DNA of 64,000 bases, taken from NCBI GenBank assembly GCA_964540815.1, contig CAZIOH010000022.1, forward strand, positions 11,764 to 75,763, written 5' to 3'. Source of the DNA: CAZIOH01 sp964540815 (lineage in GTDB: Bacteria > Myxococcota_A > Polyangia > Fen-1088). Positions 16,861 through 24,802 of the stretch are shown here, piece after piece (position 1 is the stretch's first letter; every line of letters begins with the position of its first letter). The notes under the pieces were generated by a model. The model did not search any database. It had not been told where the DNA came from and saw only the letters and a list, made by a program, of their open reading frames with translations. The translations under genes and the position numbers were made by a program.

Positions 16861-17747
16861 CCGCCCGGAGCGCGCGCCGCGCGGCCTGGACCTCGCCGCG
16901 CCCCGTCCGGATCGTGCGCGAGCCGAGCCTGACGTTCCTCGACCGCCGCTCTCCCCTGGTGGTGCTGGCGGCGTTCGCGCTGGCGAGCGCGCTCGCGCAC
17001 GGGCTCGTCCTCGGGTGGCTCGGTCGCCACCCGTCACACGCCGCGCCGGCCGCCCAGCCCGAGCGTTATCAGGTGACCTTGGTCGACCCGAAACCGGCCG
17101 CGCCGCCCAGGCCCGAGCTCCCGGTCCCGCCCCCCCCACCGCCGCCGCCCGTGGTCCCGCATCGCCGGATCGCCTCGGCCGCGCCCCGTCCCGCCCGGGC
17201 AGCCGAGGCCCCGACCCCACCCTCGCCTCCTTCCCCGGTTCCACCCGTGCCGACCCCCTCCGCACCCACGCCCACCGAGGACATCCCGGATCTCGCCCCC
17301 GCGCTCGTCCCCGGTCTCGCGCTCTCGGCCACCTCGGTCGCTGGCGGGATGAGCGTTGCGCGCGGTGGCAATCCGGGCGGCCGGCACGGCGGCAGCTCGG
17401 GGAGCGGCGGTCCGGGGAACGGCAAGCCCTACAAGGCCGGCGAGTTCGTGGACCTGTCGGGGCTGACCGAGGAGCCGATCTTCCTCGACAACGTCTCGGC
17501 CGCCGAGGTGGAGCGCTTCTACCCGCCGGTCGCCCGCGCCGAGCACTTCGAGGGCGCCGTGGCCGTCAAGCTCATCGTCGACGACGACGGCTCGGTGGCC
17601 CGGGTGACCGTCGTCAGCGACCCTGGGCACGGCCTCGGCGCCGCGGCCGCCAAGGTGGCGCGGCTGTACCGATTCAAGCCCGCCAAGGTCGATGGCCGCC
17701 CGGTAGCGACCGAGATCCTGTTCAGGGTCCACTTCGAGCTGAACTGA
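16857..17747 (+). CDS. tonB: TonB family energy transducer
   Basis: A 296-residue protein. A single N-terminal TM helix lies at about residues 33-54 (PLVVLAAFALASALAHGLVL). A Pro-rich periplasm-spanning linker with repeated proline runs follows, then a Gly-rich segment. The C-terminal TonB-C domain (EHFEGAVAVKLIVDDDGSVA, ARLYRFKPAKVDGRPVATEI) ends in VHFELN. The GTG start at 16857 overlaps the exbD stop, so translation is coupled. It probably energises the receptor encoded on the opposite arm of this locus, although other receptors may use it. Confidence 0.92.
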   Translation: MTARSARRAAWTSPRPVRIVREPSLTFLDRRSPLVVLAAFALASALAHGLVLGWLGRHPSHAAPAAQPERYQVTLVDPKPAAPPRPELPVPPPPPPPPVVPHRRIASAAPRPARAAEAPTPPSPPSPVPPVPTPSAPTPTEDIPDLAPALVPGLALSATSVAGGMSVARGGNPGGRHGGSSGSGGPGNGKPYKAGEFVDLSGLTEEPIFLDNVSAAEVERFYPPVARAEHFEGAVAVKLIVDDDGSVARVTVVSDPGHGLGAAAAKVARLYRFKPAKVDGRPVATEILFRVHFELN

Positions 17748-17833
17748 TCGCCCGCCCCGCTCCCCATCGCCTCGCCCCGAGGGGGCCGAACGGAACGATG
17801 CGCGGATGGCACCTGGATGCACAAAAACGTGCC

Positions 17834-17862
17834 TTTACGGATGAATACGTCAACACTATTGT
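17834..17862 (+). promoter_or_regulatory. Candidate promoter of Ser/Thr kinase gene
   Basis: TTTACG and TATTGT separated by 17 bases, in a locally AT-richer stretch of the 165-bp gap between tonB and the kinase. The -10 box ends about 50 bases before the ATG at 17913. Confidence 0.35.
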
Positions 17863-17912
17863 CCAGCCGGGTAAACTGTGGTTCCTCCCGCTGACAAAGG
17901 TGCGACGTCGGA

Positions 17913-19607
17913 ATGAACTTGGCGCAGGTGGCATGGGGCCCAGGCACCCAATTCAGTCGATATGAAATCGTGAGTCGTCTCGCGCGGGGCGGGATGGCGG
18001 AGGTGTGGCGGGCGGTCGTCACCGGCATGGCGGGGTTCCACCGCGAGGTGGTGATCAAGACCATGCGTCCCGAGCTGGCGGTGTCGGAGGATCTGGTGCG
18101 GATGTTCATCAACGAGGCCCGCATCGCGGCGCGCCTGAACCACCCGGGCATCATGCAGGTCTTCGATTTCGGACAGCTCGACTCTCGTTACTTCATCGCC
18201 ATGGAGTTCGTGCCGGGGCGCACCCTGAGGCAGCTGGCGCGGGCCCTCCGGCAGTCGGGCCGCACCCTCCCGCGGCGCTTCGTGGTGCGGTTGTTGATGG
18301 AGACCGCGCGGGCGCTCGGCTACGGACACGCGCTGACCGAGCGGGGGGTCTCGCTCGGGTTCGCACACCGCGACGTCAGCCCCGAGAACATCATGGTGTC
18401 CATCGAAGGCAGCGCCAAGCTCATCGACTTCGGGGCGGCGGTGACCCGCGACTGTCCGCCGCCCATGAACACCTTCGTGGGAAAGTACCGGTACCTGCCC
18501 CCCGAGCGCCTGGAAGGCGCGATCGGCGATGCCCGGGCGGACGTGTACTCGCTCGGCATCGTGGCGTACGAGTACCTGACCGGCCAGCGTCCCTACGATG
18601 GGCCGCAGGTCAAGAAGGCCATCCTGCGCGGGGACGCGGTGGATCCGTGCCGGGTGATGCCAAACCTGCCGCGCAGGCTCGGGGCGCTCATCGTCAAGGC
18701 CACGGCCCGCGACCCAGGTCAGCGCTACGCGGACGGCGCGGAGCTGGCCGCCGAGCTGGCGGTGCTGGTCGAGCGAGATCTCGGGGACGCCGAGAGCGCC
18801 GCGACCGAGGCCGAGGTCTTCGAGATCCTGCGCGCCGAGCCGGAGGCTCCCCGCACGGCCGCCCCCCCATCGCCGCGTGCCCGGGCAGGAGGCACGGGCG
18901 GGGACACCGACGTCCGGCTGCGGGCGGCGGTGCTGAGCCTGGCGGGGGTCGGCCCCGCGGAGGCTGGGAGCGGGGCCGTCGGGCCGGGCGGCTTGGTCGG
19001 CGCGATCGCCCCGGTGCCGGGCCGGTCCCCTGGGGTCGCGGTGGTGGTCAGCGACCCCATCGACGCGGACGGCGACGTGGTCGACGACAGCGCGGGCGCC
19101 GGCATCGACGGCGACGTCGAGGCGACGGTCGGCGAGGCTGTGCATCGCTCCATCCCTGAGCTCCTCCCGCCGCTGGCCAGCGGGGGGGGCGGAGCCTGGT
19201 TCGGTGGCCTCGCGGCCAGCGCGGCCGCGGGTGGGCGGGAGACGACCGACGGCACCGAGGAGACCGCGAAGGGACAGGCCGAGCGCCCAGGCGAGGAGCC
19301 TTCGCCCTCTCGCGGGAGTGGGAGCGGGGCCGGAGCGAGCGCGGCCGGGCCCCATCCCGCGGTCGACGACGATCCCACGGGCGCGGCGCCGTCCTCGGCC
19401 GCCGCGTGCTTCGAGCGCGGGCTCGAGCTCGTGGCTCATCACCACTTCGACGAGGCCCGGGAGCTCTGGCAGCGCGCCATCGCGCTCGATCCCGAGCGGC
19501 GGTCCTATCGCATGAACCTCGAGCGGCTCGAACGTCGCATCGCGCTCGAGGAGAGCACCCTCGACACCCACTCGCACGCCCGCGCGTTCCCCAAGCCCCC
19601 GGGCTAG
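17913..19607 (+). CDS. Hanks-type serine/threonine protein kinase with C-terminal TPR-like motif
   Basis: A 564-residue kinase. The catalytic domain spans about residues 15-285. It has a Gly loop LARGGMAEVW, the ATP-binding Lys49 in VVIKTMRP, catalytic HRDVSPENIM (152-161), metal-binding IDFG (171-174) and PPERLEG in place of APE. All key residues are present, so it should be active. The rest is Ala/Gly/Glu-rich and looks disordered, with no TM helix that I can identify. Near the C-terminus a TPR-like helix pair reads ACFERGLELVAHHHFDEARE and continues into a second helix. It is encoded 165 bases after tonB on the same strand. It could regulate the envelope system, but this is only positional inference. 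Confidence 0.9.
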   Translation: MNLAQVAWGPGTQFSRYEIVSRLARGGMAEVWRAVVTGMAGFHREVVIKTMRPELAVSEDLVRMFINEARIAARLNHPGIMQVFDFGQLDSRYFIAMEFVPGRTLRQLARALRQSGRTLPRRFVVRLLMETARALGYGHALTERGVSLGFAHRDVSPENIMVSIEGSAKLIDFGAAVTRDCPPPMNTFVGKYRYLPPERLEGAIGDARADVYSLGIVAYEYLTGQRPYDGPQVKKAILRGDAVDPCRVMPNLPRRLGALIVKATARDPGQRYADGAELAAELAVLVERDLGDAESAATEAEVFEILRAEPEAPRTAAPPSPRARAGGTGGDTDVRLRAAVLSLAGVGPAEAGSGAVGPGGLVGAIAPVPGRSPGVAVVVSDPIDADGDVVDDSAGAGIDGDVEATVGEAVHRSIPELLPPLASGGGGAWFGGLAASAAAGGRETTDGTEETAKGQAERPGEEPSPSRGSGSGAGASAAGPHPAVDDDPTGAAPSSAAACFERGLELVAHHHFDEARELWQRAIALDPERRSYRMNLERLERRIALEESTLDTHSHARAFPKPPG

Positions 19608-19609
19608 TG

Positions 19610-19681
19610 CCAATGCCGTTCTCCGATTGGAGGACGGCCGACAAGCCGGCCCGATGCCCGCTCTTGAGTGAACGGCATTGG
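19610..19681. repeat. 12-bp inverted repeat with nested hairpin after the kinase stop
   Basis: CCAATGCCGTTC (19610-19621) and its exact complement GAACGGCATTGG (19670-19681) flank 48 bases. Inside them GGCCG/CGGCC forms a second stem. The left arm starts two bases after the TAG of the kinase gene. It may act as a structured transcript end or be an intergenic repeat. The inner motif GGACGGCCGAC also occurs in the 30-bp inverted repeat after the pseudokinase gene. Confidence 0.7.
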
Positions 19682-19721
19682 GGATAGAGCTCCTCCCGCG
19701 AAATAGAGAGCGCTGCGCCGC

Positions 19722-19737
19722 CGGGGCTTCGCCCCCG
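19722..19737. terminator. Hairpin between convergent genes, possible terminator
   Basis: CGGGG-cttcgc-CCCCG stem-loop in the convergent gap between the kinase and DTW genes. There is no T-tract, so it is not a classic intrinsic terminator. Position and structure are the only support. Confidence 0.3.
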
Positions 19738-19755
19738 CTGCGGTGCTCGCCTCGC

Positions 19756-21045
19756 TCACATCCTCAGTGTGCTCGTCGCCCGCGCTGCCAGCGCCTCCAC
19801 CAGGCGAACCAGGGTCTCGAGTCGGCTGCCCGCACGTCCCAAGGTCGGTGCCGGGCCCGGTCCAGTCAGAGTGTCCCCGCCATCCGCCTCGGGGCTGGCG
19901 GCGAGCGCGTCCTCGACCGTCTCGAACCTCCGCCGGTGGAGCTGGGCCGTCGCGCCGCGAAGATCGAGCCAGGATTCGCCGAGCGCGATCCGGTCTTTGG
20001 TGGCGAGGGCCGCGTAGAACATCCCCCAGGTGACGCAGACGTCATCGGGCCGCAGGAACGCGCTCCAGCTCCCGCGCCATTCCTCGAGCGACACCCCGCC
20101 GAGGACGGCCGCCTCGCCGAGGCCCGCGTGCCGCAGCGTCGCGTCCGCCAGCGGGCCGCGCGGGGCGATCAGGGCCTCGTAGCGCGCGCCGGTCGCGACC
20201 CTGCGCGCCACCCAGTGAATGAGCTCCGGGGCCCTGCGCCGCGGATCCCGTCGCGGCCAGGCGTTGGCTTCGCCCTGCACGCACACGAGCCGCGACCAGT
20301 CGGCGCGCAACCGTTCGGGCAAGCTCGGACGCGGCGGCCCCTTCTGCTTTCGTCGCGTCCCGTGGTGCCGGCGCGCGTGGACGTCGTGGATGAAGCGCTC
20401 CTGCTGCGCCACCATGTACCGGAAAGGGGCCAGCAAGGCCTCGAAGGAGGCCCCGGATGGCTCGAGGATTTGCAACACCTCGGCCAGCGCCTCGATGGTC
20501 GACACGCAGAAGGGGGCGGGTTGCCGGCGGATCCGGTAGTCGCTCGGGTGGCTCGGGGTGAACGCCACGTGCGGCAACTCCCGCAAGAACGGATTCAAGG
20601 TGAGGAGCTTGCGCGCGAGGGTCCACGTCCCGTCGAGGACCACCAGCGTGACCGGTCGGTCGCGCGGCAGCCGCGCCACGTCCGTGGCCCCCGGCCCTGG
20701 AAACAGCACGCACACCGGGCCGGGCGCCTGCTCGACGTCGACCATCCGTCGCACCACCTCGTCCCGGGAGAAGTCCACGCCCATCCGCAGGGTCGAGCTC
20801 GGCAAGGCCAGATGGGCCATCCGAGCGGTCCCGATCGCCACGTGTCGCTCGCGCGGGTGCTGCAGCAGGAGCACCCGTGTGCGGGTGGGAAGGCTCGGCA
20901 GGACGGCGCAATAACACACCACGGGCGGGCGGCGGCAGCGGGCACAGACGCTCCGCCGCGGGCCCGGGCCGCCGTCGTCGGGCGGGCTCGACGCTCCGCC
21001 GAGGGTGGCAGTGGCAGGTTGTCCGGGACGCTCAGCCGCGTCCAT
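19756..21045 (-). CDS. DTW domain tRNA-uridine aminocarboxypropyltransferase-like protein
   Basis: A 429-residue protein. The N-terminal part has the zinc-type cysteine cluster CARCRRPPVVCYC, then VLLLQHPRER. The DTW-family core is VVLDGTWTLARKLL, and PSDYRIRRQPAPFCVSTIEA forms the conserved end of the domain. Known family members (TapT/TuaA in bacteria) transfer the aminocarboxypropyl group of S-adenosylmethionine to uridine-47 or nearby tRNA uridines (acp3U). The C-terminal 170 residues are an extra region with basic stretches (RRHHGTRRKQKGPP) that I cannot assign. ATG at 21045 is preferred (GAGGA eight bases upstream); ATGs at 21051 and 21060 are in frame. It overlaps the methyltransferase gene by 14 bases. 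Confidence 0.85.
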   Translation of the reverse strand: MDAAERPGQPATATLGGASSPPDDGGPGPRRSVCARCRRPPVVCYCAVLPSLPTRTRVLLLQHPRERHVAIGTARMAHLALPSSTLRMGVDFSRDEVVRRMVDVEQAPGPVCVLFPGPGATDVARLPRDRPVTLVVLDGTWTLARKLLTLNPFLRELPHVAFTPSHPSDYRIRRQPAPFCVSTIEALAEVLQILEPSGASFEALLAPFRYMVAQQERFIHDVHARRHHGTRRKQKGPPRPSLPERLRADWSRLVCVQGEANAWPRRDPRRRAPELIHWVARRVATGARYEALIAPRGPLADATLRHAGLGEAAVLGGVSLEEWRGSWSAFLRPDDVCVTWGMFYAALATKDRIALGESWLDLRGATAQLHRRRFETVEDALAASPEADGGDTLTGPGPAPTLGRAGSRLETLVRLVEALAARATSTLRM

Positions 21046-21724
21046 GCTCATCTTCCTCATCCTCCTCGTCGTCCCGCTCGCCTGGCTCGGCCATCTCGCC
21101 CACGGGATCCCGCTCGGCGACCGCGATCCGCAAGCCGCGCGCCCGTCGGCACATCCTGGCCGACAGATCCACGCCGACCGCGTCGAGACCGAGACCGTTG
21201 GCCACCGCCAGGACCGTCCCCCATCCGCAGAACGGATCGACGATGGTCCGGGTCGCGGTCTCGCGCTCCACGAAGCGACAGGCGTCGAGGCAGGCCTTCA
21301 CCCCCATCGACTTCGCGCCCGGCATGAACCCCGCATCCGGCAGCACGTCCGGCGTGGTCCTGGCCAGCGAGGGCCGCAGGCTGCGGGCGTACCCGAGCAG
21401 GTGCGCGTAGCTCGCGCGACCGAAGGTCACGGTCCCGGCGGGCCGGCGGCAGACGATCTTGTGGAACAAGAGCCCCATCCCGGTGCGGTCGGCAGCCCGC
21501 GCGACGAGGGCCCCCTTGTCGACCCACAGCCCTTCCCGGCGGATGTCGCTCTGAAAGAAGATCGCCACCCCTTCGTCCGACGAGGCGCTCATCACCCGCG
21601 CCGCGGCCTCGACGAACCAGGCGCTCCACTCCGCGAGGCCGAACCGCGGGAGCTCCGACAGATCCGGCAACGAGGTCACGAAGCTCTCGCCCGGCACGCG
21701 TCCCCGGGCCTCGAGCCAGCTCAT
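21032..21724 (-). CDS. SAM-dependent methyltransferase
   Basis: A 230-residue protein. The methyltransferase motif I lies toward the C-terminus: TIVDPFCGWGTVLAVANGLG, followed by DAVGVDLSARMCRRA with the acidic ribose-binding residue. DPFCGxGT-type motif I is common in nucleic-acid N-methyltransferases and THUMP-type RNA enzymes, but I see no NPPY/DPPY motif. The N-terminal part has a Trp-rich segment (EWSAWFVEAAARVM). The C-terminus is an acidic Asp/Glu run. Coupling to a tRNA-modifying DTW gene makes an RNA substrate plausible. The exact target is unknown. Confidence 0.7.
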   Translation of the reverse strand: MSWLEARGRVPGESFVTSLPDLSELPRFGLAEWSAWFVEAAARVMSASSDEGVAIFFQSDIRREGLWVDKGALVARAADRTGMGLLFHKIVCRRPAGTVTFGRASYAHLLGYARSLRPSLARTTPDVLPDAGFMPGAKSMGVKACLDACRFVERETATRTIVDPFCGWGTVLAVANGLGLDAVGVDLSARMCRRARGLRIAVAERDPVGEMAEPGERDDEEDEEDEHGRG

Positions 21725-21795
21725 GGCCTCGGCGTGGTGGACAGTCCGGCTCGGTGGCCGCCGCGTCCCCCCCGCCCCCTCGGCCGACGCTTCGC

Positions 21796-23331
21796 CTACG
21801 GATTCGATGCCGACTTGCCGCCGTGCTTTGCGCTGGCCTTCTTCTTGGCGCTGCGACCGGCCTTGCTCGATTCCCTGGACGGGTCCTTGCTTCCCGCACC
21901 GCTCCCCTGGGCGCCGCCGAGGCCGATGGCCACCTGCGGAGCGGTGCTCCCGTGCGCGTCCCCGAAGACGAGCTCACCGAACCGGTCGAGCGCGTGAAAG
22001 TCCCCGACGAGGGGCGGCGACCACCCGGAGGCCTGCTGCGGCTTGCCGGCCGGCTGATCCATCCGAAACATGTTGATCCTCCAGCTGTCGCCGACCTGCG
22101 GCGGAAGGCGCGGCAGCTCGGCCTTCGTGTCCAGCCCCTTCACGTCCTCGAGCGGCAGGGCCAGCTCCACCACCCAGCCGTGGTCCTGGTCGTCCCGCTT
22201 GTTCAGGGTCCCGTTCACCACCACCGCCGCCTTGACGTTCGAGTTCCACGAGAAAGGCTTCCGCTTCGGATCGATGGAATCCTCGTACTTGCGGTACTCG
22301 GGCAGGTAGGTGTCGAAGATCGCGCCGTTCGGAGCCACCTGCAGCTCGACGTACCCCTTCCCGTTCTTGTCGGCGTCGATCATCAGCTCGACGGCCTCCT
22401 CGGTCCACAGCTTGTCGTCGCGCTTGTCGAGCTTGGACCACACGTCGGTGTCCGCCACGTCGAAGGCGGCATAGAGGAACTTGTCGTCCCAGAGCAGCTT
22501 GGCCTCGACGGCCTGCTCGGCAGGCCCACCGTTCATGGTGTTGACGAAGGGTCCCGTCGACGGAGCGTCCTTCCAGGCCTGCTCCTCCAGCTTGCCGTCG
22601 ATCACGAGGGCCTTGTCGATGCGCCGGGCCACGTACCGCTTTGGGACGGCGGCGGCCTTCGGCGCGAGCTTGACCGGCACGTTGGCGGCGATCACCCGCC
22701 CGGCGGCGTCGCTCGGGCCGCTCTTGACCGCCAACCGCGTGGGGCCGCGCCAGAGGCCCGTGTACACGACCAGCGTGTCGAAGGCCCAGCTCGCGGGAAG
22801 GGTGACCGTGTGCTCGTCCTTGATGATCTCGCCGGGCTTCCACTGGCTGACCGGGTACTTCCCGCCGACCGGGCCGTGGTCGGCGTTGATGAAGCCCTGG
22901 TTCTTCGGGCCCTCGAGGTGCGTGAAGGTCTTCCAGCCATCCCCGGGCGAGGCGACCGCCTTCCAGTAGTGCGTGAGCTTTGCCGGCTTGCCCGGCTCGA
23001 TGGTGGGCGGCTCGACGTCGAGCCCAAGGTAGACGACCTTGCCTTCCAGATCGGCATTGACCGGGTACCTGGGGCTCGGCGCGACGGTCAGGATGCTGGC
23101 CTTGACCGACTGCAAGTCCTCGGCGCTGGGCTTCTCGCTGTCCTGCTCGACGCAGGCGGGCTGGCCCATGAGGTCGACGGCCAGAAGGGCGAGACCGAGG
23201 GCCGGGCCCACCCGCCACCAGCCAGTGGCACGGCGCGGCTGCTCGCCGCCGAGGCGTCCTCGGTCCGTTCGCTGCCGCCGCCCGAGTCTCCGTTCCCAGA
23301 AGACTACAATTCGTCGCATCACAGAACGCAT
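21796..23331 (-). CDS. Exported CBM9-like (carbohydrate-binding family 9) protein
   Basis: A 511-residue protein. An Arg-rich N-terminus and hydrophobic stretch (VGPALGLALLAVDLMGQPAC) suggest an export signal, perhaps lipoprotein. A beta-rich region follows (VYLGLDVEPPTIEPGKPAKL). A CBM9-like sandwich lies at about residues 240-450: KALVIDGKLEEQAWKDAPST, LLWDDKFLYAAFDVADTDV, DDKLWTEEAVELMIDADKNG and YVELQVAPNGAIFD. The tail is Lys/Ser/Gly-rich. Such domains bind sugars or occur in cell-surface electron-transfer or sensing proteins. The ATG at 23331 is chosen for its strong GGGGGAG ribosome site five bases upstream. Confidence 0.75.
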   Translation of the reverse strand: MRSVMRRIVVFWERRLGRRQRTDRGRLGGEQPRRATGWWRVGPALGLALLAVDLMGQPACVEQDSEKPSAEDLQSVKASILTVAPSPRYPVNADLEGKVVYLGLDVEPPTIEPGKPAKLTHYWKAVASPGDGWKTFTHLEGPKNQGFINADHGPVGGKYPVSQWKPGEIIKDEHTVTLPASWAFDTLVVYTGLWRGPTRLAVKSGPSDAAGRVIAANVPVKLAPKAAAVPKRYVARRIDKALVIDGKLEEQAWKDAPSTGPFVNTMNGGPAEQAVEAKLLWDDKFLYAAFDVADTDVWSKLDKRDDKLWTEEAVELMIDADKNGKGYVELQVAPNGAIFDTYLPEYRKYEDSIDPKRKPFSWNSNVKAAVVVNGTLNKRDDQDHGWVVELALPLEDVKGLDTKAELPRLPPQVGDSWRINMFRMDQPAGKPQQASGWSPPLVGDFHALDRFGELVFGDAHGSTAPQVAIGLGGAQGSGAGSKDPSRESSKAGRSAKKKASAKHGGKSASNP

Positions 23332-23515
23332 GCAAGCTCCCCCGCGAATGATGGCCGCAAAGATTGGGACGAGATCGATCCCCGAAAGCAAGTGCCCACT
23401 CGGGCGCGTCGTTCTATCGGAGCGGGGATCGATCCGCAAGAGAGGGCAAGCCCGCCGCAAGAGAGGCACGCCCGCCGCCGTCTCCGCGGGGCTGGGGGGG
23501 GAAAGTGCAGCGGCG

Positions 23516-23782
23516 TCAGGCGGGCGTGGACAGGGAGGCGGCCGTCCGCGGATAGGCGTGGGCGGTCACCCGGACGGTGACGGGCTCGGCAAGCTCGCTG
23601 ATGAGCACCGGCGCGGCATCGGGCAGGACGTGGTCGTCGAAGGCGCGCGACACGGCCAGGACCGCGTCATCGACCGTGCGGTAGACCCCCACCAGTCGGT
23701 CGCGACAGAGCACCGCGAACTGGCCCGGATGGCTCCGGAGCAACTCCCCTTTCAACCGTTCGAAGGTCTCGTGTACGTCCAA
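23516..23782 (-). CDS. Small conserved-looking protein, unknown
   Basis: An 88-residue soluble protein (HPGQFAVLCRDRLVGVYRTV, then DDAVLAVSRAFDDHV). Its pattern of 'carry out/keep ... for now' strands and helix resembles small DUF5678-type proteins, but I cannot confirm this. It starts with TTG at 23782, justified by a perfect AGGAGG (23788-23793) five bases upstream. It lies between the metallophosphoesterase and CBM9 genes on the same strand. Confidence 0.65.
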   Translation of the reverse strand: MDVHETFERLKGELLRSHPGQFAVLCRDRLVGVYRTVDDAVLAVSRAFDDHVLPDAAPVLISELAEPVTVRVTAHAYPRTAASLSTPA

Positions 23783-23787
23783 GATAT

Positions 23788-23793
23788 CCTCCT
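23788..23793 (-). promoter_or_regulatory. Ribosome binding site for TTG start
   Basis: AGGAGG on the minus strand, five bases before the TTG at 23782. It is the best Shine-Dalgarno in this part of the window and decides the start of the 88-residue protein. Confidence 0.65.
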
Positions 23794-23848
23794 GCTGCCT
23801 CCTGCCTGTTCCACGCTCCCCTCCAGGCTAGCGGAGTTGGCCGCGGCG

Positions 23849-24802
23849 TCAAAAATTCGACTCGCTCGCCCTCGCCGTCTCACCGAGGCGCTCCGAGCGC
23901 ACCTCACGGAAGGCGTTGGTGGGCTCGTCGTGGGCCCTGGTGGTCACGGCCACGGGCTCGCCCTGTGCACCGAACGCGTAGATGTTGTATCGGGCCCGCC
24001 GATCGGCGGCCCCCGCATACGAGGCCGACCCGGCGCCGACCACCGGAATCGGACGGTCGGCGGGCCCGGGGAGCCTCGCGAGCTCGTCCCGGTGATCGTG
24101 CCCATGGATGACCAGGTCCGCGCCCACTTCCCTCAGCACCTCGGCCAGCACGTGCCGGTCCCGCAGGTTGCGCTCCTCGCCGCCCTTCAGCTGGACGGGA
24201 GGATGGTGCAGCACCACCACACGGCGCCGCGCCCGAGCCTCCGGGAGATCCAGCATCGCGCGCAGAGCCGCCAGCTGCTCCGCCCCGATGTCCCCCCAGG
24301 CGCCGAGGTCGCCGGTCGCCACGCAGCTGTTGACGGCCACGATGGCCACCGGTCCCCGGAGGCGCAAGAATGGATATCCGTTCCGCGTGCGCCCCGCGCG
24401 CTCGCCCCGCTCGGGGCGCACGCTCTGGTACGCCCCGAACAGGCGCTCGAACACCCCGGACTTCACCACGTCCGGCACGTAGGCATCGTGGTTCCCGGGG
24501 ATCACGGTCACGTCCTCGGCCGAGCGCCCGAGCCGTTCCAGCCAGCGCAGTCCCTCCCGCCACTCCGCCTCGAGCGACACGTTGGACAGGTCGCCGCTCA
24601 CCACCACGTGGTCCGGCCGCTGGAGCACGAGATCGTCCGCCATCGCCTCGAGCAGCTCCATCTTGTGGACGCGCCGGCGGTTGACGGCGACATTCAGGAT
24701 TCCGACCGCCCGCTTTCCCGTGAAATCCACCAGGCGCACTCCGGCAAGCGAGCGAAAGTGCGGGTCGGTCAGGTGGGCCAGTCGATAGGGCGCACCAGTC
24801 AC
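23849..24802 (-). CDS. Calcineurin-like metallophosphoesterase
   Basis: A 317-residue cytosolic enzyme with the complete binuclear-metal motif set. D-x-H is in RLAHLTDPHFRSL, GD in HVVVSGDLSNVSLEAEW, GNHD in VTVIPGNHDAYVP, an HH pair in VVLHHPPVQLKGGEER, and GHDHRDEL near the C-terminus. The spacing resembles cyclic-nucleotide or 3',5'-phosphodiesterase-like class III enzymes, but the substrate is open. The GTG start at 24802 overlaps the stop of the endonuclease/exonuclease/phosphatase gene as GTGA, so the two phosphoesterases are translationally coupled. Confidence 0.87.
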   Translation of the reverse strand: MTGAPYRLAHLTDPHFRSLAGVRLVDFTGKRAVGILNVAVNRRRVHKMELLEAMADDLVLQRPDHVVVSGDLSNVSLEAEWREGLRWLERLGRSAEDVTVIPGNHDAYVPDVVKSGVFERLFGAYQSVRPERGERAGRTRNGYPFLRLRGPVAIVAVNSCVATGDLGAWGDIGAEQLAALRAMLDLPEARARRRVVVLHHPPVQLKGGEERNLRDRHVLAEVLREVGADLVIHGHDHRDELARLPGPADRPIPVVGAGSASYAGAADRRARYNIYAFGAQGEPVAVTTRAHDEPTNAFREVRSERLGETARASESNF

